A stretch of 55,546 nucleotides of DNA from an uncultured Prochlorococcus sp. Lineage in GTDB: Bacteria > Cyanobacteriota > Cyanobacteriia > PCC-6307 > Cyanobiaceae. The notes beneath the pieces are model-generated. The model was given only the letters and a program-made list of their open reading frames with translations. It made no database searches and had not been told where the DNA came from. Both the position numbers and the translations under genes were made by a program. Of this stretch, positions 1-7,680 are shown one piece after another (within the stretch, counting starts at the first letter, position 1; the number at the start of each line of letters is the position of its first letter). The stretch is from positions 1-55,546 of the forward strand of contig CACNMX010000007.1 of NCBI GenBank assembly GCA_902621675.1. Direction: 5' to 3'.

Positions 1-318
1 ATTTTGCAAGGAATAGTCTCTATAAATATGATTCATGTAGCACAGTGGTCATGTACTGTAGCACTCTTTAGAGAGTCAGGAAAATTACTCAGTAAGGGGC
101 AATTTTTGATTTTGTATGGGCCATTTAAAATTTGCAATAAACATACAAGTGAAAGTAATTATTTTTTCGATAATTCATTAAAAATGCAAAATGATCTCTG
201 GGGAATTAAAAATCTTGAGGAAGTTTATGATGAGAGTAAGAAAAATGGTTTTTATCAAGAAGAAATTATTACTATGCCTGCAAATAATTTTTTAATAATT
301 TTTAGAAAACTTTTTTGA
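1..318 (+). CDS. DUF938 family protein (SAM-methyltransferase-like), 5'-truncated by window edge
   Basis: The last 105 or so codons of a gene that begins before the window. The stretch 'NMIHVAQWSCTVALFRESG', then 'LILYGPFK' and a closing 'MPANNFLIIFRK' match the C-terminal half of DUF938, a family with a class I SAM-methyltransferase fold. The family is common in proteobacteria and cyanobacteria, but its substrate is unknown to me. The SAM-binding N-terminus lies outside the window, so catalytic integrity cannot be judged. The TTG at 4 is not a real start, because the frame is open to base 1. Confidence 0.8.
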   Translation: MLQGIVSINMIHVAQWSCTVALFRESGKLLSKGQFLILYGPFKICNKHTSESNYFFDNSLKMQNDLWGIKNLEEVYDESKKNGFYQEEIITMPANNFLIIFRKLF

Positions 319-369
319 TAAGGTAAATACAAATATCAATAAGTTTTCAAAATTCGTCATATTAGATGA

Positions 370-531
370 TCAACCTGATAGTTTTTTGCTCCATTCTTTA
401 TGCTTTTTATCTAAATCTGAAATTTTCTCGCTTAAACTCAACTGTCTTTCTAATAATTTAACTTTGGTAAGTGTTAATTTTTCTGAATAAAATTTAATAG
501 GCTGATTACCATGCAAATTGTCGCCACTCAT
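370..531 (-). CDS. small charged hypothetical protein (53 aa)
   Basis: An ATG-started frame of 53 residues beginning MSGDNLHGNQPIKFYSEK and ending KEWSKKLSG. The middle and C-terminal part (KVKLLERQLSLSEKISDL) is rich in Lys, Glu and Leu and could form a short amphipathic helix or coiled coil. There is no membrane segment. It converges on the DUF938 gene. I do not recognise the family. Residue composition looks protein-like rather than random AT-rich translation, which is the main support. Confidence 0.5.
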   Translation of the reverse strand: MSGDNLHGNQPIKFYSEKLTLTKVKLLERQLSLSEKISDLDKKHKEWSKKLSG

Positions 532-648
532 AGAATTAATAAATAATTATCATTTTCTAAGATGAAAAATTTGTTATTGCTAATTCTTTTATATTCTTTT
601 CAGGTTTGCGCAAATTAATGTGATAAAGAATTGCTGATTATTGCGTTT

Positions 649-1869
649 TTAATCGATCATTTTGTATGAAGATTGCCATATATATCTTCCTTTCTTAATG
701 TCTGACTCAACAGCAACGCAGTTGCAAGCAATATTCCATAAAGCTTTATGTATTGGATCAGGATTAAAAAGATATGCTTTTTTAAAGACTTTTTTAATTA
801 AGACAGTTGCCTTTTTTGCATGATAATGAGGGATCGTTGGGCATACATGATGAACGACATGGCTAGAACCTATATTATGGTGAAGAAAATTGAGGACTCT
901 ACCGTAAGGCCTGTCAATAGATAGAAATGCCCCTCTCATAAATGAAAATTCCGTATTTGAAAGATGAGGTACATCTGAATCTGTATGATGCAACCATGTA
1001 TAAACAACTAGCCAACAATTAACCACTAATAAAGGGCCAAAATACAGAGCAATTACGGGAAATAATCCATACTTGAAAATTAAATAAACAATGCCCAATA
1101 ATGTCAAACCTACACCAATATCTGATATCCAAACTTTCTTGGCCCATATCGATGGCCATAATGCTCTAGAAAATGGTTTAATTGGCCAAAAATGATTTGA
1201 AGTACCATATTTAACACCTCCTGTACTTCCCGTAAGTAGATAAGCAGGCCAGCCAAATATTAGATGTAAAACAAGTTGAAGAATTCCATAATTTTTCTTA
1301 CCTAGGGAATTTGAAAAATGTAATTCTTTTTCTCCACCAACTTTTTCTGTAACTCCATTCCCTTTAATGACTAATGGGACGTGAGTTTCTCCATTTGTTA
1401 TGTTATTTGTGAATCGATGATGAATTGCATGAGAACGCTGCCAAGAAAAATAAGGCACTAGAAGAAATGAATGTAGTAAATAACCAGTAATAGATTCTAA
1501 TGCCTTGTTTTTAGAGAATGCTCCATGCCCACATTCATGGGCAATTACCCAGAATCCCATTGCAGTAGTACCTGATAGAAATGCATAAACAATCCAAATT
1601 GGGATCATTTTGGGGGTAAATGGAATAGATAGCCCTATCACAATTACTAATGATTGAATTAAAGCTGATTGTAAAAGATACCTCAAAGATGTTTTGGTAT
1701 TGCACTTAAAGTAGTTTTCTGGGATGACATCTTGAAATTCTTTCATGCTTGGAATATCTTTATCCTCTATAACAAGCGCTTGGCCTTTAAGACCTGAAAA
1801 TTTTATATTACTCAAATTTTTATGGTTAAGAATTTTGTTAAATAAAAGTGAATTTATATATCCTATCAT
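649..1869 (-). CDS. membrane fatty acid desaturase, omega-6/omega-3 (DesA/FAD2-like) type
   Basis: A 406-residue integral membrane desaturase. Three histidine boxes that bind the di-iron centre are visible: HECGHGAF (about residue 113), HAIHHRF (about 147) and HVVHH followed by CPTIPHYHA (about 340). The order and the 'DRPYGRVLNFLHH' context match plant FAD2/FAD3 and cyanobacterial DesA/DesB, which put double bonds into acyl chains of membrane glycerolipids using ferredoxin electrons. Hydrophobic pairs flank the boxes. Length is normal for the family. The ATG at 1869 has a purine-rich GATGG just upstream. The position of the double bond (delta-12 or omega-3) cannot be told from sequence alone. 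Confidence 0.88.
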   Translation of the reverse strand: MIGYINSLLFNKILNHKNLSNIKFSGLKGQALVIEDKDIPSMKEFQDVIPENYFKCNTKTSLRYLLQSALIQSLVIVIGLSIPFTPKMIPIWIVYAFLSGTTAMGFWVIAHECGHGAFSKNKALESITGYLLHSFLLVPYFSWQRSHAIHHRFTNNITNGETHVPLVIKGNGVTEKVGGEKELHFSNSLGKKNYGILQLVLHLIFGWPAYLLTGSTGGVKYGTSNHFWPIKPFSRALWPSIWAKKVWISDIGVGLTLLGIVYLIFKYGLFPVIALYFGPLLVVNCWLVVYTWLHHTDSDVPHLSNTEFSFMRGAFLSIDRPYGRVLNFLHHNIGSSHVVHHVCPTIPHYHAKKATVLIKKVFKKAYLFNPDPIHKALWNIACNCVAVESDIKKGRYIWQSSYKMID

Positions 1870-2062
1870 CCATCACAGGATCAAAAAATGAAAAGAATTT
1901 ACAATTTTTTTCGATAAAGTTTTTGCAATTTTAATTTCTTCTTCAAATAAAACTATTTATGCCAAATATTTTTTAAAATTTTTTTCCTTTAGCACAATCT
2001 TTTTTAATTAATTATTTATTTTTATGCTGATAGTCTTTGCTCTTCTTTAAAGCTTAATTAAT

Positions 2063-2194
2063 TTAAAGACCGCGTATATACCTCTTAGGTAAACCAGATT
2101 GTTTACGTGGTTTTACTAAAATAGGTAAAACAATAACTCCTACTGTAAAAAGACAGATTGGAGCGATTACCATAAATATAGATTCTAGAGACAT
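2063..2194 (-). CDS. small single-pass membrane protein (43 aa)
   Basis: An ATG-started 43-residue frame, MSLESIFMVIAPICLFTVGV..., with one strongly hydrophobic segment (about residues 6-27) followed by a basic tail KPRKQSGLPKRYIRGL. The N-out/C-in pattern with a positively charged cytoplasmic or stromal tail resembles small thylakoid subunits, but I cannot match it to a named photosystem or cytochrome subunit. It stands alone in an otherwise gene-free gap after the first desaturase. Confidence 0.55.
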   Translation of the reverse strand: MSLESIFMVIAPICLFTVGVIVLPILVKPRKQSGLPKRYIRGL

Positions 2195-2382
2195 TAATAA
2201 TTTTGGATTTATTAATAAATAGCAGGATTTTTTTTTAAAGTCATCCGTATTTATATCTATTTTGTGAGAATAGATTCAAAATTTTTATAAATTATTAAGA
2301 AAAAAAGAAAAAAAGATTAAAAAAAATCAATTTTTTCATAATTTATCCTAAGTACTTAATCATTATTCAACAAATATTAGTT

Positions 2383-2523
2383 ATGGATGAAGAAAAAAAG
2401 TGGATGCTTATGACTTATTATTGTCCAACTCATGGTGATTCAGGTTTAGTAAAACCAATTCAACTAACAAAAAAAGAAATTAGTAAAACATTCTTAAAAA
2501 AAGGTAGGATTTCTAAAAATTAG
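2383..2523 (+). CDS. small hypothetical protein with CPTHG motif (46 aa)
   Basis: A 46-residue ATG frame: MDEEKKWMLMTYYCPTHGDS, then a Lys-rich C-terminus ending KKGRISKN. One Cys and one His sit in CPTHG, which could be a metal or redox contact but is not a complete known motif. There is no membrane segment. Not recognised. Composition (W, Y, C, H, P in a compact N-terminal half) argues for a real protein. Confidence 0.5.
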   Translation: MDEEKKWMLMTYYCPTHGDSGLVKPIQLTKKEISKTFLKKGRISKN

Positions 2524-2645
2524 TTTTTTAAAATAAAACTAAAGATATTGTGAAAATGTTCGAGATGTTAATAGAAATATTTTTTTGATATGAATATAAA
2601 ATTTTTTGCGTAATTAATAATTTAAAAAGATCTAGAAATAATTTT

Positions 2646-2795
2646 TTATTGATCAGAATCGCATGTTAATTCACATTGATTAAGTTCATGTGATGATATC
2701 TTTTCTAAAATTCTTAACATATCAATTTCGGAAAGCTCTCCATTTGAGTTCCATTTTAAAGTTGTTTTCCTTTGAGGTGAATTTTTTTTATTCAT
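2646..2795 (-). CDS. small hypothetical protein (49 aa), second gene of a two-gene overlap
   Basis: A 49-residue frame beginning MNKKNSPQRKTTLKWNSNGE, then an amphipathic helix-like segment LSEIDMLRILEKISS, and ending with two Cys (CELTC). Its ATG lies inside the last codons of the upstream gene (AATGAATAA arrangement, 8-base overlap), the classical sign of translational coupling. Both partners are tiny and carry paired cysteines near one end, so they may act together. I do not recognise either family. Confidence 0.55.
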   Translation of the reverse strand: MNKKNSPQRKTTLKWNSNGELSEIDMLRILEKISSHELNQCELTCDSDQ

Positions 2796-2946
2796 TTTGA
2801 TCAGCTCCCTTTAAATGAACTTCTAAACAACGCGTAATACATTCTTGATGACCATCAACAATACTGCATTCAGTAATACACTCGAAATATGAATTGATAG
2901 AATCTTTTTCTGTATTCTGGTTTGTAGAAACTAATGAATCATTCAT
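2788..2946 (-). CDS. small twin CX3C-motif protein (52 aa)
   Basis: I place the start at the ATG at 2946 (MNDSLVSTNQ). A longer frame reaches 2997, but its extra 17 residues look unlike a conserved N-terminus. The core reads ECITECSIVDGHQECITRC, two CX3C pairs separated by eight residues. Twin CX3C motifs form helical hairpins held by two disulfides or bind metal (known from small Tim/CHCH-type proteins and some zinc proteins). Here the function is unknown and similarity to those families is only of spacing. The stop overlaps the start of the next small gene. Confidence 0.6.
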   Translation of the reverse strand: MNDSLVSTNQNTEKDSINSYFECITECSIVDGHQECITRCLEVHLKGADQNE

Positions 2947-3236
2947 AATATTGTTGGATTTATTTGGAATAGAGATATAGCACGAATTTATGATCAATAA
3001 TTTAATTTATTAAGTAAATTAGAAAAAATAAGTATTATTTACTAAATTCATTTTGGACCTGTTTTACCTGCTAAAAAGATAGTATTATTTATCATTTTAA
3101 AGGGTAAATCAAACATTAATTTTAATTATTTAATATTAAATTTCAAAGGCAATCTTCTTAAAAAATCAGCATAAAGACTGATTTACTTTTCAGTAATTTA
3201 GTTAGATGATTAAAAAGTACACTTTTAGATTTTCAA

Positions 3237-3389
3237 ATGAAATTAGTAATTACTTGGCTTTCGAAAATGTTAGAGAGTATGGCCAATGCTTTTATGCATC
3301 CTTTAAAGAATGACTTGCCTCCATCTATTGGTACTCATGCATATAGCAGTATTCCTTTAAAAAGAAAATTGAGAAGAAGGTTGAATTAG
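3237..3389 (+). CDS. small basic hypothetical protein (50 aa)
   Basis: An ATG-started 50-residue frame: an N-terminal amphipathic stretch MKLVITWLSKMLESMANAFM, a middle HPLKNDLPPSIGTHAYSS and a very basic end LKRKLRRRLN. It could be a peripheral membrane or nucleic-acid-associated peptide, but nothing identifies it. It ends four bases before the convergent desaturase. Not recognised. Confidence 0.5.
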   Translation: MKLVITWLSKMLESMANAFMHPLKNDLPPSIGTHAYSSIPLKRKLRRRLN

Positions 3390-3392
3390 GTA

Positions 3393-4499
3393 TTAATTTA
3401 TTGGAATTAATTTTTCATTTTTATTATCCCAAATAATATATTTGAAGCAGTCTGAAAAATCGCTTAATTTTAAGAACTTTGATTGTTGGAGCAAATGAAT
3501 GTTTGCTTTGTGACAAGCTTTTAAGTTGTAATTTGGTATTCTCTCAGAGAGATGATGAATACTGTGGAAGGATATGTCTGCTAAAAACCAATTTAGCCAG
3601 TTAGGGATATCTAAATTGCTACTACCTAAAATCGCTCCATCTATGAGATCCCAATTCTTTGTATTTTTAGCATATGAATTCTCATAGTTATGTTGTACGA
3701 AAAAAACACATATTAAAATTGCTGCTGATAAGGTTAATACAATGGAATAAAACGATAAGAAAAAAACTAACCCAAACCATTTGCACATAAATATCCACCC
3801 TATTATCACTACTATGTTGTTGATTATTAATTCACACAGTTCACTGAAATTATCTCCATAATCAGAAAAAGGTGGTTTAACTCTTGAATTAATAGCTAAA
3901 AGTTGAGAAATTCCTCTGTTTTTTATTTTGAAAAAAGTCTCATCCAAAATATCTTTAATGAAATTAAAAATAATAATAACAAGTCCTAATCTTGGTTTTA
4001 AAACTAAGTAAAAAAAACCGCCAGGGAAAAGCATCATCCAGTTTCGACTTACTTTATAAAATATTTGTTCTCTTTTGGTAAGGGATTCATAATCTTCAAG
4101 ACTTAAAACATCTATAGGCCCTTTGTAAATTTCCCAATTTCCATTATTTCTATGATGAAATGCATGATCAATTGACCATGCCTTCTGGGGAATACCATTA
4201 ACCAAGCCAAGTAAAAATCCAAAGAAACGGTTTAATTTCCGTTTTGTAAAAAGAGAATTATGTCCGCAATCATGCATTAATGAGAATGTTCGAGAAGAGA
4301 AAAGAGTTAGAAGAACTATAAAAGGTATCAATAGAAATCCTTTTATTAAAAATGAAAAAGGTTGATTTATTATTTGGTAGACGATTAACCAAATAGAAAT
4401 TATTGGGAAGATGGTAGAAAAAATTTGATAAAAAGCTCTAATATTATTTCTTTTTAAAAATGGCTTTATTAAGAAATCACCTCTGTTTACTCTATGCAT
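3393..4499 (-). CDS. membrane fatty acid desaturase (bacterial omega-6 type)
   Basis: A 368-residue desaturase with His boxes HDCGHNSLF (about residue 76), HAFHHRNNGN (about 112) and FHSIHHLSERIPNYNL (about 314). The last box with RIPNYNL, preceded by VQHNYENSYA, is typical of the bacterial DesA-type delta-12 branch rather than the FAD2-like branch seen at 649-1869, so the two desaturases are distant paralogues. Several transmembrane helices surround the boxes. Acyl-lipid desaturation in the thylakoid or plasma membrane is the expected role. Head groups of other His-box enzymes (carotenoid hydroxylases or ketolases) are less likely given the spacing. Confidence 0.85.
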   Translation of the reverse strand: MHRVNRGDFLIKPFLKRNNIRAFYQIFSTIFPIISIWLIVYQIINQPFSFLIKGFLLIPFIVLLTLFSSRTFSLMHDCGHNSLFTKRKLNRFFGFLLGLVNGIPQKAWSIDHAFHHRNNGNWEIYKGPIDVLSLEDYESLTKREQIFYKVSRNWMMLFPGGFFYLVLKPRLGLVIIIFNFIKDILDETFFKIKNRGISQLLAINSRVKPPFSDYGDNFSELCELIINNIVVIIGWIFMCKWFGLVFFLSFYSIVLTLSAAILICVFFVQHNYENSYAKNTKNWDLIDGAILGSSNLDIPNWLNWFLADISFHSIHHLSERIPNYNLKACHKANIHLLQQSKFLKLSDFSDCFKYIIWDNKNEKLIPIN

Positions 4500-4580
4500 A
4501 TTTTTTTTAATTTTTTTGATATTAACAATTTTAAAAAGTATTGATTATTTAATAAACAATAAAATATGTTAAATATCATA

Positions 4581-4736
4581 CTAAAGAATAAATTCTTTAG
4601 ACATAGTTCTCAATTGATCTAGATTTAAATTTTCTAAGTAATTTCTAAAGTCACTAAGATTTTTAGTAGAGTCAGAATCTTTACTCTCATAAAGAAGACT
4701 ATTAGAAATTAACTCAATAAGATGATCTTTATCCAT
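4581..4736 (-). CDS. small acidic helical hypothetical protein (51 aa)
   Basis: A 51-residue frame, MDKDHLIELISNSLLYESKD then STKNLSDFRNYLENLNLDQL. Two amphipathic helices with regular Leu/Ile spacing and no membrane segment are apparent. It lies just upstream, on the same strand, of the second desaturase (about 80 bases away), so it may be cotranscribed with it. Family unknown to me. Confidence 0.5.
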   Translation of the reverse strand: MDKDHLIELISNSLLYESKDSDSTKNLSDFRNYLENLNLDQLRTMSKEFIL

Positions 4737-4819
4737 AATTCCTTATAGACCATAATTCCTGTTTAAAAAATTAAGGTCTTGAATTCGAGATCATTAATTC
4801 ATCACTAAAAGAGTAATTT

Positions 4820-5038
4820 TTATAGATTTCTTAAATCCTGTTCTATTTTTTCTAATCTTTCATTTAATTCTTTTTGTTCCTTAATTAAGGATTTTTTCTT
4901 TTCTGCAAGCTCTCTGTTCAAAGGAGAATTGAAATACTTTTGGTAAGAGACAAAAAAAACTGCTATTGCGACTGCAATGCCAAGAGCACCAATTATTAAA
5001 ATTGGAGACGAAGGAAAGTCATAAAATGGAATTGACAA
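4820..5038 (-). CDS. single-pass membrane protein with coiled-coil tail (72 aa)
   Basis: Residues 12-34 (ILIIGALGIAVAIAVFFV) form one transmembrane helix. From residue about 42 the chain is a Lys/Glu/Leu heptad-like coiled coil (LAEKKKSLIKEQKELNERLE). The layout resembles small membrane-anchored assembly or scaffolding proteins, but no function can be assigned. It reads in the same direction as the neighbouring small gene at 4581-4736. Confidence 0.7.
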   Translation of the reverse strand: MSIPFYDFPSSPILIIGALGIAVAIAVFFVSYQKYFNSPLNRELAEKKKSLIKEQKELNERLEKIEQDLRNL

Positions 5039-5245
5039 TGTATTTTATTAAAAACAAATTCTAGCTATCTCATTAAAAAAAAAATGAGTAATAAATACTT
5101 ATTCCTTACTAAGCTTTGTAAATAATTATGGTAGTTATTTTAAAAAAAAATAATTTTTATCTTTAATTAAATTTTAAAAATAAGTAATTGTACAGCTGCC
5201 AAAGAATGAATAACTAATAATGATTAAAATAGTAAAAATTTTTTC

Positions 5246-5572
5246 ATGAAGAAAATCATAAATAAAAAACATAATAAAAATGAACCATGGTTTAAATGGT
5301 TAACGAGAGAACTTAATTCTTATGAAGCTTTTCAGGATTTTGAATCAGGAAAGGATCCACGAGATGTTGCAGAGGAATTTATTTCTAGAAATAGTATTGC
5401 TATTTCAAATGTTTTCGAAGATTTTGATGAAGAAGATAAAGATACACTTGATCAGTTTCTTAAATTAACTGAATGCGAGATGCATGTGTTTAGGATTCTT
5501 GAAAAACATATAGAGTTAAGAAACAAGATAAGATTTGTAGATTTTAAAAAAAGAAAAAAATTAAAGAGTTAA
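5246..5572 (+). CDS. small conserved protein, paralogue of the gene at 16008-16274 (108 aa)
   Basis: Soluble, charged 108-residue protein. The segment DVAEEFISRNSIAI, then DEEDKDTLDQFLKLTECEMH, lines up with QIAERFVNENHDSF and DEKNYDALIEFMKLSESELH in the 88-residue protein at 16008-16274, and both contain an early aromatic WF...W pattern (PWFKWL against YWFSWFYEKW). The two are therefore members of one small helical family. A basic tail FKKRKKLKS is unique to this copy. I know no function. It converges on the DUF805 gene with a four-base gap. Confidence 0.7.
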   Translation: MKKIINKKHNKNEPWFKWLTRELNSYEAFQDFESGKDPRDVAEEFISRNSIAISNVFEDFDEEDKDTLDQFLKLTECEMHVFRILEKHIELRNKIRFVDFKKRKKLKS

Positions 5573-5575
5573 TTT

Positions 5576-5911
5576 CTATATAAATTTATTTTTTCCATTA
5601 CCTGTCTTACCAAAGCCTAACCAGATGAACCATATGATCCATCCGAATATAGGTACTAAATTAATAAAAATCCATTTCCAATCTTTTCCAAAATCTCTGA
5701 TTCTTCTTATATCAATAGCTATTTGAGGAATAATACAAACTAATCCATAAGCATTAAAACCAAACGTTTTTAAAAATATTGGGATAGTTAGGAAAGAAAT
5801 TATAAGATTCGCTAGTTGAACTAACCACCAGTCGGATTGAGATGTGAATCCTTTGAAGTCTGTAGCTTTTATCCAAAACTCTTTATATGCACTGAAAAAG
5901 TCATTAAGCAT
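5576..5911 (-). CDS. DUF805 family inner-membrane protein
   Basis: A 111-residue membrane protein. The pattern 'FWIKATDFKGFTSQSDWWL', then hydrophobic segments, 'RRIRDFGKDWKWIFINLVP' and a last helix followed by G..GKN is that of DUF805 (YhaH-like), where R/D-rich 'RRxRD' lies between the helices. Three to four short transmembrane segments are likely. Members are common and of unknown function. Length is close to the usual 110-130 residues. Confidence 0.8.
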   Translation of the reverse strand: MLNDFFSAYKEFWIKATDFKGFTSQSDWWLVQLANLIISFLTIPIFLKTFGFNAYGLVCIIPQIAIDIRRIRDFGKDWKWIFINLVPIFGWIIWFIWLGFGKTGNGKNKFI

Positions 5912-5978
5912 AAATTAAAAATTCAAAAATTAAACATATTCTATTTATTCTTTAATTTATTAAAATTTTATTTATTTC

Positions 5979-6143
5979 CTAAACAGGATCAAATAAATTC
6001 ATATCATTTGAATCTTGTTTTGGGAGCTCATCTCGATTTGGTAATGAACAGAATCCTTCTTTGCAAATCATCTTTTCTTTTTCAATACTTGTAGTTTCTG
6101 AGAATATATTTTTGTCATTGTTATTTGAAGATTCTTTCAGCAT
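5979..6143 (-). CDS. small acidic hypothetical protein (54 aa)
   Basis: A 54-residue frame beginning MLKESSNNNDKNIFSETTSI, containing MICKEGFCSLPNRDELP and ending SNDMNLFDPV. The two Cys in CKEGFC (CX4C) followed by a Pro-rich tail suggest a small folded or redox motif, but no family is recognised. It lies upstream of the DUF805 gene on the same strand. Confidence 0.5.
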   Translation of the reverse strand: MLKESSNNNDKNIFSETTSIEKEKMICKEGFCSLPNRDELPKQDSNDMNLFDPV

Positions 6144-6225
6144 TTATATAAAAAAATTAAATCCAATATTAAATTAATAACTCAATTTATTTTGATAAGC
6201 AATAAACTTAATATTAATTATTTAT

Positions 6226-6321
6226 TTACTTTTTTTGATTTGGCAAGTCTCTCCAGAACAGCGCCATTATATAAATGAATAAAGATATAGAACAAATATA
6301 AAGTAAAGAATTTAGATGCAT
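6226..6321 (-). CDS. very small single-pass membrane peptide (31 aa), weakly PsbT-like
   Basis: A 31-residue frame: one hydrophobic helix (about residues 5-22) followed by FWRDLPNQKK. The layout of short N-terminus, a single helix, then 'A-L-x-x-R-D-x-P-x-x-K' recalls PsbT (…FFAVAFRDPPK…), a small PSII subunit, but identity is low and psbT normally sits by psbB. I report it as an unassigned small membrane peptide. It could also be a chance AT-rich frame. Confidence 0.4.
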   Translation of the reverse strand: MHLNSLLYICSISLFIYIMALFWRDLPNQKK

Positions 6322-6566
6322 TTTTATTTATTAAAGTAATAACAAAGAGGGCCTTTCATAAAACGGGATTTCAAAAGTTTGGTAATTTTTTGACTTAGAA
6401 ATCAAACAGATTCTAGTATTTATTTAAGTTTTTTATGCTTTTCCCAAACTTTGAGAAGGAAAAGTTTTTTAAATTTTTGGAATATATCTATTTAGTTAGT
6501 AAAACTTATAAATCCAAGAGTTTTTTAAATTTAATCAAATTCTACATTTTTAAATGTTTTTATATT

Positions 6567-6707
6567 TCACGATCTATCCTTTTTTATTTCTGTTAAAGCT
6601 TTCCTACCTTCCTTAAGGGTTCTTAAGACGAGCCAGGTTAGAGAGGAAAAGATAATAATGGTAAGTATAATTAGAGAAATATGGTTTGTATCAATATTAT
6701 TGGCCAA
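6567..6707 (-). CDS. small single-pass membrane protein, TTG start (46 aa)
   Basis: A 46-residue frame opening at a TTG: MANNIDTNHISLIILTIIIF, one transmembrane helix to about residue 28, then a basic tail TLKEGRKALTEIKKDRS. No ATG is available before the in-frame stop at 6732-6734, so TTG (at 6705-6707) is the likeliest start. The tail resembles a short cytoplasmic amphipathic helix. Not recognised. Confidence 0.5.
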   Translation of the reverse strand: MANNIDTNHISLIILTIIIFSSLTWLVLRTLKEGRKALTEIKKDRS

Positions 6708-6755
6708 TTTAATAAAATTCTTTATGAGTCTTTAATTTAAAAAATTTCGAAAAAT

Positions 6756-6938
6756 TCAAACGTCAGATCTAGAGTAAGCAGGGATTAACATTCCACCATC
6801 TTGATCGTCATTATTGTCATCATCAAACCCACCCCCCAGAAGTAATTCGATAATCACAAGTACAGCTACAGGATAAAGGCACCATAATAACGCAGTAAAA
6901 GGACTTACTGAGGAAGAAGCTGAGTAAAATTCTGTCAT
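6756..6938 (-). CDS. small membrane protein with Asp-rich DDQDGGMLIPAY tail (60 aa)
   Basis: N-terminal MTEFYSASSSVSP, one transmembrane helix about residues 15-35 ending in LLLGGG, then a run FDDDNNDDQDGGMLIPAY and a short end. The Asp-rich 'DD..DQDGG' that directly follows the helix is repeated in the 44-residue protein at 8076-8210, so the two define a family in this window. The acidic loop could bind Ca2+ or other cations (D/N at alternate positions), but that is inference. No known domain is recognised. Confidence 0.7.
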   Translation of the reverse strand: MTEFYSASSSVSPFTALLWCLYPVAVLVIIELLLGGGFDDDNNDDQDGGMLIPAYSRSDV

Positions 6939-7222
6939 AAATTGATGTTAATCTAAAGAAACAACAATTGTGGATACTCTGGGAAGTGTTTTATTCAATA
7001 TTTCTATAAATATTTTTAAAAAACTTTTCCCTTTCGAATGAATAGATCTTTGGTATGTATAGATATTTTTATTCTTAAAGTCAATTTGAATAATAATTTT
7101 CTTGAACCTACTGAGAAACTAATAATGACATAATGAATCGCGCGATTGTTATTTTTTATACTTAACAATAATTGTACAATTTTGATTCAAAAACTATTAT
7201 TTATCTTGATTTTATAAATTCT

Positions 7223-7354
7223 ATGTTTTCTTTCACTTTTGACCCTTTGGCTGCGATATTTGGTATATCAGGAATTGTAGGCTTCTTTTTCTTCGTTTCT
7301 GCTGCTAAGGGGACTTCCAGTATCAATACAAAACCAAAAAAGGAATTAGATTAG
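7223..7354 (+). CDS. small single-pass membrane protein (43 aa)
   Basis: I choose the ATG at 7223 (MFSFTFDPLAAIFGISGIVG). A frame reaching back to a TTG at 7172 adds 17 residues of AT-rich low-complexity translation. One hydrophobic segment, about residues 9-27, ends FFFFVSAAKG, followed by the polar basic tail TSSINTKPKKELD. The G-rich helix and tail are like those of tiny thylakoid proteins. No family is assigned. Confidence 0.55.
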   Translation: MFSFTFDPLAAIFGISGIVGFFFFVSAAKGTSSINTKPKKELD

Positions 7355-7418
7355 AGCTTATTGTGCCAGAAAACTAAATTGAAATTTTAAATTTAGTATT
7401 TAAATGGCTTGTACATTA

Positions 7419-7589
7419 TTACTTATTCCATTGTTTAGAAATAAATTCAAGAAAATCTTTTAGATCATCTTCAGGACAATTTGTTTGTTTTTGTAAATCA
7501 ATGCAAATTTGCTTAATATTTTCAAAGGCCTTTTTTACGATTTCATTTTTTTCAATAACCTCAAAATATTCTTGATCAGTAAAAGTCAT
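7419..7589 (-). CDS. small soluble helical protein (56 aa)
   Basis: A 56-residue ATG frame: MTFTDQEYFEVIEKNEIVKK, then AFENIKQICIDLQKQTNCPE and DDLKDFLEFISKQWNK. Regular spacing of hydrophobics predicts two or three helices. Two Cys occur, and NCPEDDLKDFLEFI resembles a helix-capping start. There is no membrane segment. Not recognised, but composition is strongly protein-like. Confidence 0.6.
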   Translation of the reverse strand: MTFTDQEYFEVIEKNEIVKKAFENIKQICIDLQKQTNCPEDDLKDFLEFISKQWNK

Positions 7590-7680
7590 AGTATTAGTTT
7601 CTTTCTTGAAAATTATTTATTAACTATATTTTATCTACATTGACTTAACAGTAAACAACAAAAAATCTTTTTCCTGAAAT

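Noticed and set aside
3048-3116. A 22-codon minus-strand frame (MFDLPFKMINNTIFLAGKTG)
   Set aside because: Too short to support without conservation; kept as a possibility only.
6435-6596. A 53-codon plus-strand frame (MLFPNFEKEKFF...)
   Set aside because: Lys/Phe/Ile low-complexity, overlaps the better-supported minus-strand small gene at 6567-6707.
7038-7133. A 31-codon plus-strand frame (MNRSLVCIDIF...)
   Set aside because: No motif, no neighbour support; chance frames of this size are common at 30% GC.
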